From contig JAUJYZ010001550.1 of the NCBI GenBank assembly GCA_033675265.1, forward strand, positions 122,501-186,500: a stretch of 64,000 nucleotides of DNA, in the 5' to 3' direction. Below, one piece after another: positions 33,703 through 47,000 of this stretch (its first letter is position 1; each line of letters starts with the position of its first letter). The stretch is from Actinostola sp. cb2023. Its lineage: Eukaryota; Cnidaria; Anthozoa; Actiniaria; Actinostolidae. The position numbers were made by a program, and so were the translations under genes. The notes beneath the pieces were generated by a model, which was not told the DNA's origin, did not search any database, and worked only from the letters and a program-made list of their open reading frames with translations.

Positions 33703-34325
33703 TATAGATTTATCCACACCGTCTTTGAACTACCAGAGCCTGTTCGACAAATCCATTGAAGCCGTTATAGATTTATCCACACCGTCTTTGAACTACCAGA
33801 GCCTGTTCGACAAATCCATTGAAACGGTTATAGATTTATCCACACCGTCTTTGAACTACCAGAGCCTGTTCGACAAATCCATTGAAACGGTTATAGATTT
33901 ATCCACACCGTCTTTGAACTACCAGAGCCTGTTCGACAAATCCATTGAAGCCGTTATAGATTTATCCACACAGTCTTTCAACTACCAGAGCCTGTTCGAC
34001 AAATCCATTGAAGCCGTTATAGATTTATCCACACCGTCTTTGAACTACCAGAGCCTGTTCGACAAATCCATTGAAACGGTTATAGATTTATCCACACCGT
34101 CTTTGAACTACCAGAGCCTGTTCGACAAATCCATTGAAGCCGTTTTAGATTTATCCACACAGTCTTTCAACTACCAGAGCCTGTTCGACAAATCCATTGA
34201 AGCGGTTATAGATTTATCCACACAGTCTTTCAACTACCAGAGCCTGTTCGACAAATCCATTGAAGCGGTTATAGATTTATCCACACAGTCTTTGAACTAC
34301 CCAGAGCCTGTTCGACAAATCCATA
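33703..34325. repeat. 63-bp tandem repeat, 10 copies, open in one frame
   Basis: Unit contains GATTTATCCACACCGTCTT and CAGAGCCTGTTCGACAAATC. The plus frame reads NYQSLFDKSIEAVIDLSTPSL-like 21-residue repeats through all copies, but there is no ATG, promoter or splice context. It starts at the right border of the MITE. Confidence 0.9.
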
Positions 34326-34462
34326 ACCAGTGGATACGTTGAGTAAGGATTTGTCCAGCGGATACCGGTATATAGCATTATCATATGACCCGTATTTCCC
34401 AACTCGCACGCTCTTGATAAAACCATTGGAAAAAGAGGGTCGGGTGGATCATATGATAAAAT

Positions 34463-34547
34463 GCTTATTGACCGAGTTAGGTTGGGCTGGATGGGAAAAT
34501 ATTTGGCGCTCGGTCATTCAGCACGGTCCGTATGGCCATGACCTCGA

Positions 34548-34592
<45 letters not shown>
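34463..34592. mobile_element. foldback MITE
   Basis: CTTATTGACCGAGTTAGG and its diverged inverse, sharing GGGAAAATATTTGGC and GTCAT around the centre CAGCACGGTCCG. Confidence 0.75.
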
Positions 34593-34595
<3 letters not shown>

Positions 34596-34685
34596 TTAAA
34601 AATTCTCTTTGACCAACCATTGAACTGGGCCAGCAAGTTTTTCCAGCCCCCTCAACTTCTCCCCTCTCCCTGTAAATTGAAGGGG

Positions 34686-34804
34686 TCCCTGCAAGAACGG
34701 AGTAAGTGACTTGTGATTAATTAAAACCCAAATTCTCCTTTGAAATTCAAAGAATCTCAAGGAGAATTTGGATTTTGATCAGAGATCACTGACGTTGTTG
34801 GGAG
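34686..34804. mobile_element. foldback MITE (copy 2 of the 29772 family)
   Basis: Same TCCCTGCAAGAACGGAGT start and CCTTTGAAATTCAAAGAAT centre. The right terminus has lost the CTTGCA segment. Confidence 0.75.
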
Positions 34805-34856
34805 CCCTTCAATTGTACATTTCCAAGACATGATGACATGCTAAAAGTAAAACCGT

Positions 34857-34862
34857 TTATTT
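34857..34862 (-). terminator. polyadenylation signal of the subunit b gene
   Basis: AATAAA on minus, 94 bp beyond the stop codon, the expected spacing for a short 3' UTR. Confidence 0.6.
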
Positions 34863-34955
34863 GATTTCACAAACAGCCAAGACAGGCAATACTATTCCAA
34901 GGTTACCAATCACAATCGGAGAATAAATTCATACAGAGAACACCACCTTTAACAA

Positions 34956-37900
34956 CTAAACTGCACTAGCCAATCCTTTCAGATCCTTAATACACTGGCT
35001 TATGCTTTCTTTCTCCTGCAAAGAACAATCAAGAATCAATACGGATGTATATAAGATGAGTTAAGCAGTATAATCCGGTGTTATGTCACCTGCCTTCGAG
35101 AGTTTCCAATTTAATCCTTCTTAAAATTGTATTCTCAAACATTGTAATAATCAATACAGAGGGGATCAAGTTCAGTTTTTGTTTATATACAAGCGCAGAT
35201 AAACGATAGAAGCCGACGTTTTGTTTGTGATGGTGATGGTACAGCAGTAGTGATGGTGATGGTGATAATGCTGGTTGTGGTGATGGTGATGGTACAGCAG
35301 TAGTGATGGTGATAATGCTGGTGGTGATGATGGTTGTGGTGATGGTGATGGTACAGCAGTAGTGATGGTGATGGTGATAATGCTGGTGGTGGTGATGGTT
35401 GTGGTGATGGTACAGTAGTAGTGATGGTGATGGTGATATGCTGGTGATGATGGTTGTGGTGATGGTGATGGTACAGCAGTAGTGATGGTGATAATGCTGG
35501 TGGTGATGATGGTTGTGGTGATGGTGATGGTACAGCAGTAGTGATGGTGATAATGCTGGTGGTGATGCTGGTTGTGGTGATGGTGATGGTACAGCAGTAG
35601 TGATGGTGATAATGCTGGTGGTGATGCTGGTTGTGGTGATGGTGATGGTACAGCAGTAGTGATGGTGATAATGCTGGTGGTGATGCTGGTTGTGGTGATG
35701 GTGATGGTGATGGTGATAATGCTGGTGGTGATGATGGTGATGTCATGATAATACTGTTGGCAATACATTTGTAATTGTGTGGTCCAGGGCAGTGAATTGA
35801 GCTGTTGATCATTAATAGTGCCATCGTATTTGAACAAGTTTCTACGTGTAAGAAAATACTAAACAGTACCTGCTGTGGCGTAATACTCTTAATAACCTCT
35901 TTCTCTACCCAATCAACAATATGGTCCTGTTCAGTCTTGCGTCTGAATTGTTCAATCTCCAGTTGATAATCCTATAATAAAACAGTCCAACAAAGTCATT
36001 GGGGAAATAGTTCATAGAACTCTAGCCAATCAGAGCGTGCGTTATATCTTTGCTATATTATAATATGTAATGTTATCAAAATAAAGGAAATTATAGCGAC
36101 GTTTTGGCTGCCACCATTATCAAGTGAAATAAGGTTTTTTTTGTTTTTGTTTTTTTCAACAAAAAAAGTGAAATAAGTTGAAAGTCAGGAATATGCGTTC
36201 TTGATGTGATTTTTCAAAGCCGAGAATGAGGACTAGACAAAACCCCATCTAGTCCAAATTCGAGGCTTTGAAACAACTTCTCATACTCATTCATTATTAC
36301 ATGCAATGGCCTAAAGAGTTCCAAGGTTTTAGCCCGGAAAAGCAAGAATTCCGGTCTTTGCATACATACATGTATGCTCTGCTCATGCGCAGAGTCGAGG
36401 ACATCATATCCCACATGTGTTGGACTTTTGAGTAGTATAGCATGGAGTAGAGCCTGCTTTCAGATTGAAGCGAATTCGGATAGAGTGGTATTGCCTCTAG
36501 CTACTCTGTCCAAGATCCCAATGATTGTTATATGAGGGATAAGAACTCATGTACAGTCATGAGAGACGATTAGTTCTAATCATCCCTCGTGATAAGTACT
36601 GGGGAGAGTAACTGGAAATTTTTCAAGTAACTGGAAAAAAATATATTCCAGTTACTGGAAAAATTTCCAGTTACTCTCGCCAGTACTTTCCGTACTTTCC
36701 AGTTACATCACATGGTCTGATTCTGCACATTTGATTGGCTGGTTACCTCGTGAATAATTAATGAGTATGAGAAATGTACATTGTATGTAAAGAACCAAGA
36801 ATATTCTTGAAATATTTCTTGAGAAACTACTTTTGAATTCATAAGTTTGTGCTTGGTTAGCTGGCCGCACCGTCAGAGCTCTTAAAACTTTGACAGATGA
36901 CTGACAAGTGAAGGTGAGAGATTCCTGACGCAGCATGGTTTTGTGTTTAATAGTGGCGTCATGAAATAACAGTAATATTTTACTTACAAGACGTTTTTTC
37001 ACTTCATTCTTCACATGATGAAGCCTGTTGCGATAGTCAAGCTCGATGCTCATAACATTGTTCTCCTACAGTGCAAAAACACAGTAAACGTTAAAAACTG
37101 ATACACTGATAATTGAGCCAAAAATTAGTAAGTTCGTACAGCAAAACATGAAGTACTACTCCACGTGAGCACTGGTGTTGAATATCGGTGAATTAGAACA
37201 CCTTCAATGTTTCTCATCAAACACTGTGCATTAAGGTACCAGGGGACCTTCGTGACCACTGTTCACTGTAAGCCGCGTAGCACGTTAACCACTCGTTGTC
37301 CAACATATATAAAAGTATACATTTTCTTAAAGCTGAATAAATGCAGATTCTAAATATGCTTGAGATTATTTCCTATTTTGTAAATATTTTTTGTTATTGC
37401 ACATTTTAGAAAATTCGACCGGTCTTGTGCAAAGAGTAGCGCGCATGCAGGAATTCAATAAACCATGTCTCTGATTTCCGATAACCGCTTTTGTTGAGGA
37501 TATATTTGCTGTCAAAGTTCATTAATTAATGTGTTTTTAAGCGATTTAAACATAAATCATCAAATAACTTTTAAACTAGGCAACATATCAAAAATCGGAG
37601 ACACAGTTTTTTAGAACAAAGTGTGCTCATTACAATGGCACTTTCCGTTTAGAAATAGATTGAATTCCCGCGTGCACGCTACTCTTTGAACAAGGCCGGT
37701 CGATAACAAATTTTTTTAAACAAAATAGGAAATAATCTCAAGCATATTTAGAATCTGCATTTATTCAGCTTTAAGAAAATATATACTTTTATACATATTG
37801 GACGAGTGATTAGCGCGCTACATACATACATACATACATACATAAAAGCGCTACGTGGCTTTCAGTGAACAGTGGTCATGAAGGTCCCCTACAAGTACCT

Positions 37901-38054
37901 TTAATATTTCAGCAATGTCTATACGGCATAACAACATATCATCTAATTTCTTTTCATTCTCCATCGCAGTATTCAGGGCATCAATTTGTTGATTGCGAGA
38001 CAGATTAAAATTATCCAAGATTTCCTGTCCAAGAAACAATCATTATTAAACAGC

Positions 38055-38085
<31 letters not shown>

Positions 38086-41000
38086 TTTTTCGCTATAAAA
38101 ACGTCAAATAAACGGGGGAAACTTCCAAATGAATACTTGAAATCTGTTTTTAAGAATCATAAAATGACCTTGTTTATGTCTAAACGCGAAAGGATGGAGA
38201 GCAAACTCAGCAAAACCATGACCATGTGTACAGTTTTGATGTTTGGTGTTCGCCGTAAATGTGATGCTTATGCTCTCTATTATTGTAGAAAGTGGAAATC
38301 TAAAACTAGGGGCAGATTTAGGGCGGGGCGAAGGAGGGGCACACACCCCCTTTTGGAAATTTAAATCACTTTTTTTTTGCCAAAAAAATTATTTACATAA
38401 AATATGGCTGAAACCAATGTCCAACCTGAACGCCCCCCCTCCCTGCAAAATCTCTGGATCCGCCCCTGAAAACTACAGAGAAACAACACAACTTACTTTA
38501 CAGTAGATGTCGAGCATTTCAGCTACAGACTTGCCAGTCTTTCTGATGACCCAGATAAACGTACCAGCCATTACAGCAGCCAAGTATGTCTAGAAATAAA
38601 TCAATGAAACAGACATCTAGATCATCAAAGGTTCTTAGACTTACATGGTCCTTGTAGCCTCAATGGACAGTCTCAATCTCGATCAGCAAAGTGCTTTGTC
38701 AAAGATTTTCCAATGAGTAGTGTATGCAGTACTAGTAGTAATGTAAATGTAAAGTGGTTGCCTGTCATGACTATAAAATATACCTGGCTTCTACAAAACT
38801 CTTGCTATTTACCGTATTCACCGGCGTATAAGCCGCATTCGCAGATAAGCCGCACCCCGAGTTTAGCAACACAAATTTTGGAAATTCTTGAGAAAGCTAC
38901 ATGTACATGAATGATGTAAATTTCTGGTACCAATTCCCGATGTTCTCCAAGATAAGCCACACCCCCAACTTTGGATCACGATTTTCGGGGGGGAAATGTG
39001 GCTTATACGCCGGTGAATACGGTACTCGCTATTTATGTGGCATTACTAACTTACAGTACCTCTTCATGGATAACTAGCAGTTCCTTGGATAAAGCATAGG
39101 CACTAAGACCACCAATCAGAAAGAGATGACCTTAGGAATAATAAAAAGTACAGAATTTACTATCAATAGTTTAGAGGGTGACGTGCAAAGTAGAAACAGT
39201 CTTTATAGTTTTCATTTGTTGTAACAATCATTTCATGTCCTGATAATGGACGCTTAAGGTGCGGACACACGGTGCAACATTGCATGCAATATTTCTTGCA
39301 ATTTTGTTGCAGCGTGTGTCCACCCATGAAACTGCTTGCAATTAGCCACTTCCAAATCGAGCAGGGGACTGGGACCAAGTCCGTAAAACTAATGCAATAA
39401 GAAACTAGTAAAATTCGGCTTAATATTGACGATGCTAGAGGGCATCAAAGATGTCTATTTTCCCATACAAACTCTGTAATTTTTTGACGTTGTCCATCCA
39501 AACCATACATTCACTGTAACATTTTGGCTGGACAACACAATTTCAAAAGTTTATAATTCGGACAGAATTCACTCAAATCACATCAAACTTTGCACAGATG
39601 CTAATTTAAACATGCTGTTTCATGTCATAAACTTAATTTCATAATTACATTAATTCTAATAAACTCGTTCCCAGTCTCCTGCTCATTTTGGAAATGGCTA
39701 ATTGACTAGCGTGCGCTAATACGACGTAATTTGTTGCCCACAATGTTGCAGAAGTAGGACTCGATTCTACTTCTGCAACATTGCACGCAACATGTAGCAG
39801 AGGTGGACACACGCTGCAACAATACGTGTTGCTGGGAATGTTGCATGAAATGTTGCACCGTGTGTCCACACCTTTAGTCCTAAAGCTTGACACCAATAAC
39901 AGAAGGTTGATGTTGATGAAGCAAGCTTGACACTAAAATGAATATCCCACCCTACAAACACGTACATTTTGTACTAAGGGACCGGCCACTATTTAAGCTG
40001 GAGGAGGGGTGGAGGGGGAAAATGGGGGGTCCTGAATATTTTTTTGTGGGAAATGGGGAGGTCCCTGAAATTGTAAAGTACATGTACATTGTATGAACTT
40101 GCACACAACACAAATTTCTTGTGCTTGCGCTTACAGCGAGCTGTACATGTATGCTTGAATCTTTAGTGAAAGCCAGACTCGATAATAATAATTATTGTAA
40201 CATATATTATCGAATTCATGAACAACAAGACGCTCAATGAGCGTATACTCGGACATTATGACAAGTAGATCTCTATCTTTGCTCACCAACACACACCATT
40301 GGTAGAACAAGCCACAACCATCTCAAAATTGACAGACGAAGAGAAGTAGCCTGTGAACAGGCTCTCTCCAAGGGGAGGGGGAAGGGGATGGGGAAGGGGA
40401 GACTATAGATTTATAAATTATTAATTTTTAATTTTTAAAAGTATATTATATTTATATTTTTGTTTTATATATATTTGTTACATTTTTGTTCACGTTTTAA
40501 CGAGCTTTGTAGCTCCTAGGTGATTACGTGTTGAAATAAATTATTATTATTATATTATTATAGAGTCATTCTTCCATGACAATCTCCGATACTTGACCCT
40601 GTTGATCATACGTCCGATATGCACGTTATGACAATGACAGTTGCGTGACGAGGGAGACTATTTGTCGGTGATCATAGATAACGATTTCGGCAGTAGGTAC
40701 TCGGTAGGTCTTGAGGTTGCATAGGTCAGATGGTTCTGATAACGCCCTTCAAGGCGCGTTTGTTTTTGTTAAATATATTTATAAGCTTACAAAGGCTTCA
40801 ATAGCACTATTTTCATTCGGACTCGACTTCGTAGACCCGACTTTCGAGACTCTGGAACCAGGGTATGGAACGATGAGTTATCACTTCTATTAACGATGAC
40901 CCTAGAGCGAACAATACTTCGGATTTAGTTTGATATACGCTCGGAAACTTATTTGACCCGTTTCAGCATATAAATTACTTCATTAGGCGTTTGGATCATC

Positions 41001-44000
41001 AGTCATCGCCCCCGTTTTCAGCCAACCGAAACCCTGAAACAGACATTCCTGACCGATACGATCACATACTTCACATTCTGTGTACTACGAAGAAAAATAT
41101 AAAAGAAAGCGCAATTTCTAACTCGAGTAATTATATTCAAGATTTATGAGCACGAGCTTCTACACAGCACTTCTAATATAGTCGGTAGTCGTGGAACGAT
41201 GAGTTTTAACAAGAGAAAATGAGGGACAGAGAGTGAATCTGCCAGTCATGGCCTTGGGATATGTGAATCGTAGTTGGGCTATTTTTAGCATGCGGACGTA
41301 AAAGAAAACTTACATCCGTTTCGGTTTGAGTGTCAACGTGGTCATATGTTTTGACTGTTTTGTCGATGAAACCAATTCAAAAATGAAGGAAAATGGTTTT
41401 TATTAAGCAGATACTTCGAAAAGGAAAGAGATATACTCAGATTAAAGTGACTCGCTGGGAGAAAATTCGAATTCTTTCGATGAATTTGAGCCCGATACTG
41501 AAAGCGAAGACGACGGCTCTGATCGATTGACCTGATTTATGACATATTTCGAACGAGCAACAACCCTCCGAACTTCAACAGCCATTTCAAAGAAGCTCAG
41601 GCAGCAAACAGCGGAGGGCGAACGTTAAAAATAAACTGTATTTATTTCGAAAACGATGGGAATTTCTTCAAAACTCTGCAATTTATAGTCCTTTACGAAC
41701 GTCTGTTGTATGCTACGAGAGATTACATAAATAAACTGACAGATATCTGTCAAATAAATTGAATTAAATTACAACCGTCGTCTTTCAATTCGAATTTTCT
41801 CCCAGTGAGTCACTTTAATCTGAGTATATCTCTTTCCTTTTCGAAGTATCTGCTTCATAAAAACCATTTTCCTTCATTTTTGAATTGGTTTCATCGACAA
41901 AACAGTCAAAACATATGACCACGTTGACACTCAAACCGAAACGGAAGTAAGTTTTCTTTTACGTCCGCATGCTAAATATAGCCCAACTACGATTCACATA
42001 TCCCAGCTTGACCCCCAAGATGCACTCTCTGTCCCTCATTTTCTCTTGGTTTTAACGATGACCCTGCCTCGAACCCAGTCGCTTCTTCGGAGGGGAAGGG
42101 GAAGGGGAAGGGGAGGGGGGAGGGGGACGAGAAAGCGAATCGTCCTTCCCTTGCTCCTTTGCAATCCCCTCTAATCCCTTCCCATGGTGCTTTGCTCCCC
42201 AGTTCTTTTCGCTTTCTCGTCTCCCTCCTCCTCCCCTTCCCCTTCCCCTCCGAAGAAGCGACTGGGTACGAGGCAGACGATGACCCATGCCAAGAGCGAA
42301 CCACTTGACCCGTTTGAGCATAGAATTACTTCATTAGGAGTTCAGATATCATCGCCCCAGTTTTCAGCCAACCGAAACCCTGCAACAGACATTCCTGACC
42401 GATACGATCACATTCTTCACATTTAGTGTACTACGAAGAAAAATATAGAAGAAAGCGCAATTTCTAACTCGATCACTTCCATCGGAAGTGTCCGAGTAAT
42501 TAATGAGGGAAATACAATAGAAATATAAAGCGTAGCAGACATCTGTAAATCGGATACAGAATTGTCCTCATTTGCATTCAGCTTTAACTTGGATTTTCTC
42601 GGCCAAACTGCTTCCTATCATCCAAATTATAGTAAAACATCCACTTATACATCGTTGGATTCGATAAGTAAGATACAATATTCGCGTCCGATCTGTATGG
42701 GATTTACAAACTCGAGCCGTAGTAAATCCCATACAGATCGGCCGCTCATATTGTATGTATTCACGGTGGTCAAAAAAGTACGCGAAATCGACAACGTTTG
42801 TATAACTTCGACAGTTTTAATCCAATCAAAACAAAACTTGGCAACGTGACAGCACATGTCAAGGCAACAAACTTGTTCTTTTTTGTTTTTTGATTTTTAT
42901 GATTTTTACTAAAAATAGCACAAAATGGCAGAAATTTCAAATTTCAAAACATCATATCTTTGGATTGAATAACGATATCTGAGATATTATTTCAGTTATT
43001 TCTCTAATTTTACATGTTCTTTCAAATGCAAACATGTTGGCATGTTCTGGACGTCATTTTCCCGCCAAAAATCATAAAAATCAAAAAACAAAAAAGAACA
43101 AGTTTGTTGCCTTGACATGTGCTGTCACGTTGCCAAGTTTTATTTTGATTGGATTACAGTCAACGAACATCACGCGTGAACACTTTCTGTGCGATTATTC
43201 GAAGATTTAAATGAATATTCATAAATTAAAACAATTCTACGTATCTTCGAATCTTAGATTTTAATCTTACCTTTCAAGCTTCAATTCTCGCAAGTGAATC
43301 AATAAAGAATCAAAATAAATTTTAAAAAGATGCTTTATAAACTTGTTGAGAAAGTTAGCAATAATATGATAAGTTTTACATGTAAAAGCAGACAAGCACT
43401 TTTCATTCCCGACACAGTACTGTAACAATTTCTTCTCTTATATGACTTGGAAGTGGTCTTCCGGGATAATAAAAGCCTCCCATGTTATTTTTTGCCATAA
43501 TTCAGAACGTACATATAAATTAAAAGCGCGGCAACTGAGTAACGGTGACACAATGCAAGACACAATCACATGGTCTCGACTCTCGAGTCTCGACACAGTT
43601 TTTTCTCAAGGAAGCGATTTCAGGGGGATTTCAGTTATTATGCCTATATTAAAGGCTAGGGTCGAACTTAATTCTCAGTTGCCGCTCCAATGTCGCAGGA
43701 AATGCCGAACATACAATGCAGCTGTCGAACCAAATAGAATCTGCCGTAAAAGCAAACTGAGTCAGACGCCGCTCTTTGTAGAACTTCAAAGTAGGCATGA
43801 CAGGTTCGGCAACGTTTGACCCTAGCCCAGTCAATGATTTAAAAACATTACAAACACGGAAAAATATTTATTGAACACGGAAATAAATATTCTATTATTC
43901 AATCGAATATTTCCAATAATTAACTCTAGATTCAAATCTTCTTTTGATCAATCGTATATTCCAGACAAACATTCAACTGTTAATTGAATAATTGAAGATA

Positions 44001-47000
44001 GTTGTTCACGCGTGATGTTCGTTGACTGTAAAACTGTAGAAGTTATACAAATGTTGTCGATTTCGCATACTTTTTTGACCACCGTGATTACTTGTAAGTT
44101 TATAACTAAGCTTACCAGTTTCTCCAGTCTTTTCCTTAATTTTAGCACTGACATCCCTAAAGAATTGTCCAAACTCTGGAGTATCATCTGCAAAAAGGAC
44201 AAAAACAATAGATGCATCATAATATTTGACATTTTTTTATTTCAAGATCATATCGAACAATATTATTGAGATATGTTAAGAAGCAAGCTTGGCTGTTTCT
44301 TTGTGTTGTACATCACATTATTCTACTTACAAATGTACATCCACCTCCCCACAATGGCCACCTCTCTGTAACGGCCAGGCTATTTTTTGTCCCTGCCCTC
44401 AGCCCATACATTTATTGCCATTGAAAAAACCTCCCCACAACAGCTACATTGTACATGTACCACGAAATGTTGTCCCAAGGTGGCCGCCATTGTGGAGAGG
44501 TTTATACAATTGATATATATTGTCGCCTCAAGATTGTTAACAGGTTAGCTGTCGAAATAAGCACCAACAATCTGATCAAACTTTTTGTTCTGTACAGTAT
44601 TCGTGTACAGCGTACAAGATTGGCCAAATAAGTAAATTTGACAGATTATTTTATCTTACATTGTACATGTACAATGTACCATGAACTTTAGTACTGTACA
44701 TACATGCATGTATGTGAGATGATTGTGGGTGTACAGAATATAGAATGTAGTAAGAAGTGAGTGTCCCACTAATGAGATGAGTGTTTGGTGTATAGAATAT
44801 AGAATACGTATTATAATATAATATTAATGCCTATTAGAATGTAGTACAAAGTGAGTGTGAGAGTCGTGTCCCCACTAGCAATACTGCTAGAACACTTGAC
44901 GAGTTAAAAACATAATAAGATTAATTAATTTATATATTACCTTTCTTTTCAGTGACCTGTGTTTGACATAATCTTGTCACTGCAGGGACACTGTAAACAA
45001 CAACAACACATTTACTTAATGTGGCTAAAATGAAATTGTGTTAAATGGCAGTCGCAGGTTTAGTGCGGGTGCACCCCAGCATATGCAGGGCCTCTCACAT
45101 GGCCTGTGAATCAGATCAGCGCAGATCGATTCCATGTACATGTAAAGCAAGTAATAAAAGTATAGAAACAATCAAAAGGAATAAATAAAAATCTAACACC
45201 AACTCAATAAACCATATTACATTCTGTTCAGTGACCATAGTTGAGGATGGCAGAAGCACTGCCGAAACATGTCTTGTTCTTTGAAAATTATCATCTTGTG
45301 TTTGAAAATTATACTAAGTTTGCTGCTCACCAGACCTGTTGATTCCTAGTTGACATTGGCACACTGGTCATTCGTTTTTTATATTTTATAAATGCAGAGG
45401 AATACAAAATAAAAAAATAACTAACTAACTGTTTATTTAAGTGCCCAATGTATTTTAGCACTTGCGCACTAATTGGGAGACACTACTCTCACACTCACTT
45501 CTTACTACATTCTAATATTCTATGCATACAACGTTCAGCTCACTAGTTCGTTTTTACTGAGGGAGGAAAACCGGAGTACCCGGAGAAAAACCCTCGGAGC
45601 AAGGGAGAGAACCAACTAACAAACTCAAATCACATGTGATTCCAGGTTGATCGGGAATCGAACCTGGAACACCTTAACAACAAGAACAACAACTTTATTA
45701 CCTTAAAATGACAACAAAAAAATACAAACTTCGAAAAAAAGAAGAACCTCAACTTGTTGTCAATGTTAAACTGTCAATAACATTACCTTGGCTGTGTGAC
45801 CTGGAGGAATCTTGAGGTACCAGAGGCTATGAAAACAATAATGATTTTGATTTTTACATAATATATTCCTAATGAGTTGTGGCTTTGGTAAAAGGTACTG
45901 GTATACATTGGTAGAACTCAGGTACTGTACAACTCAATGATCTACTAGTACTAGACTCAAGAGAGCAACCAAAAGTATATACACATTTAAGCTTACATGT
46001 ACGTAATATATAAAAGTGTTACTTTTTTATTTCAGCAGTAATAGTTGTTAGTATAATATTAGACAGTGAATATAGAGTTTTGCATGCTGTGATTGGTCGA
46101 ACGACCAGTGATTATGAGATGATAATCACTGCTCGAGAGCGTAAGTAAAATCACCAACACGAAAGTACTAATAAAACATTTTGTTTTATCCTGGATTTCA
46201 TCTTTTCTCTGATATTCAAGTCTAAAATTATAGTTAAAACAATATTATTATCCACCTCAGGCTCAGTGATTACGGTGAATAAATATTCACCGATAATCAC
46301 TTCGCCTTCAGCGAATAATTGTTAATTATCAAATAGATTCCATTTTCCCATGCGTCTATACTCTTTAGATGCATATGACATTAAAATGTGGTGAGAGAAA
46401 AAAGGTATGTCACAAGACGAAGTCGAGTGGCGTGACTGTTGTTCTCACCACATTTTGACGTTTTCTGTGCATCTACATGTATAGGAGTAGATGCACAGAA
46501 AATGGAATCTAATTGTTTTATATAATATTTTGAGAATTGAGTGATTTTGTGACGTTGTGTATGTGTCTGTACTCTAATAACACACGGCCCTTGACCAATC
46601 AAAGCGTGCGTAATATACCAATAATTATTATATAATTAGTGATGATGTCTTGCACTATTTCTTGCTTATTTAGATGCTTCACTCCAGGGCCGTACACAGC
46701 ACAGGGGCAGGGGGGACAGTTGCACCCCCCCCCCCCCCCCTAGCAAGGCGAAAAAGATACCAAATAGTACTAAGAACTGTACTATTTTTATCTATTTTTT
46801 GCTGTTAAATACGTACTGCCCCCCCCCCCCCCCCCCCTTGAATTTTGAGTTATGTACGGCCATGCACTCTAGACTGTTATCTGTAGATGAGGTTACTGTA
46901 CTGTGTAGTATAACTACAACAGTATTTTAATATATACAAGTACAACTAGATCAGTACATGCAACGGTACAACACTTTGCTAACAACTGATAGATTGATTG

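Noticed and set aside
35172..35837. Ser/Pro/His-rich minus-strand proteins
   Set aside because: Translation of the GGTGAT-type minisatellite in a subunit b intron.
37851..38039. Stand-alone 62-residue ORF
   Set aside because: It is exon 7 of the subunit b gene read past its splice sites.
42184..42321. Coding similarity between 42.0-42.4 kb ORFs on the two strands
   Set aside because: Explained by the inverted arms of the 213-bp MITE.
41987..42426. Charged Arg/Glu/Gly-rich proteins on both strands
   Set aside because: They read through the G-rich MITE and element C terminus.
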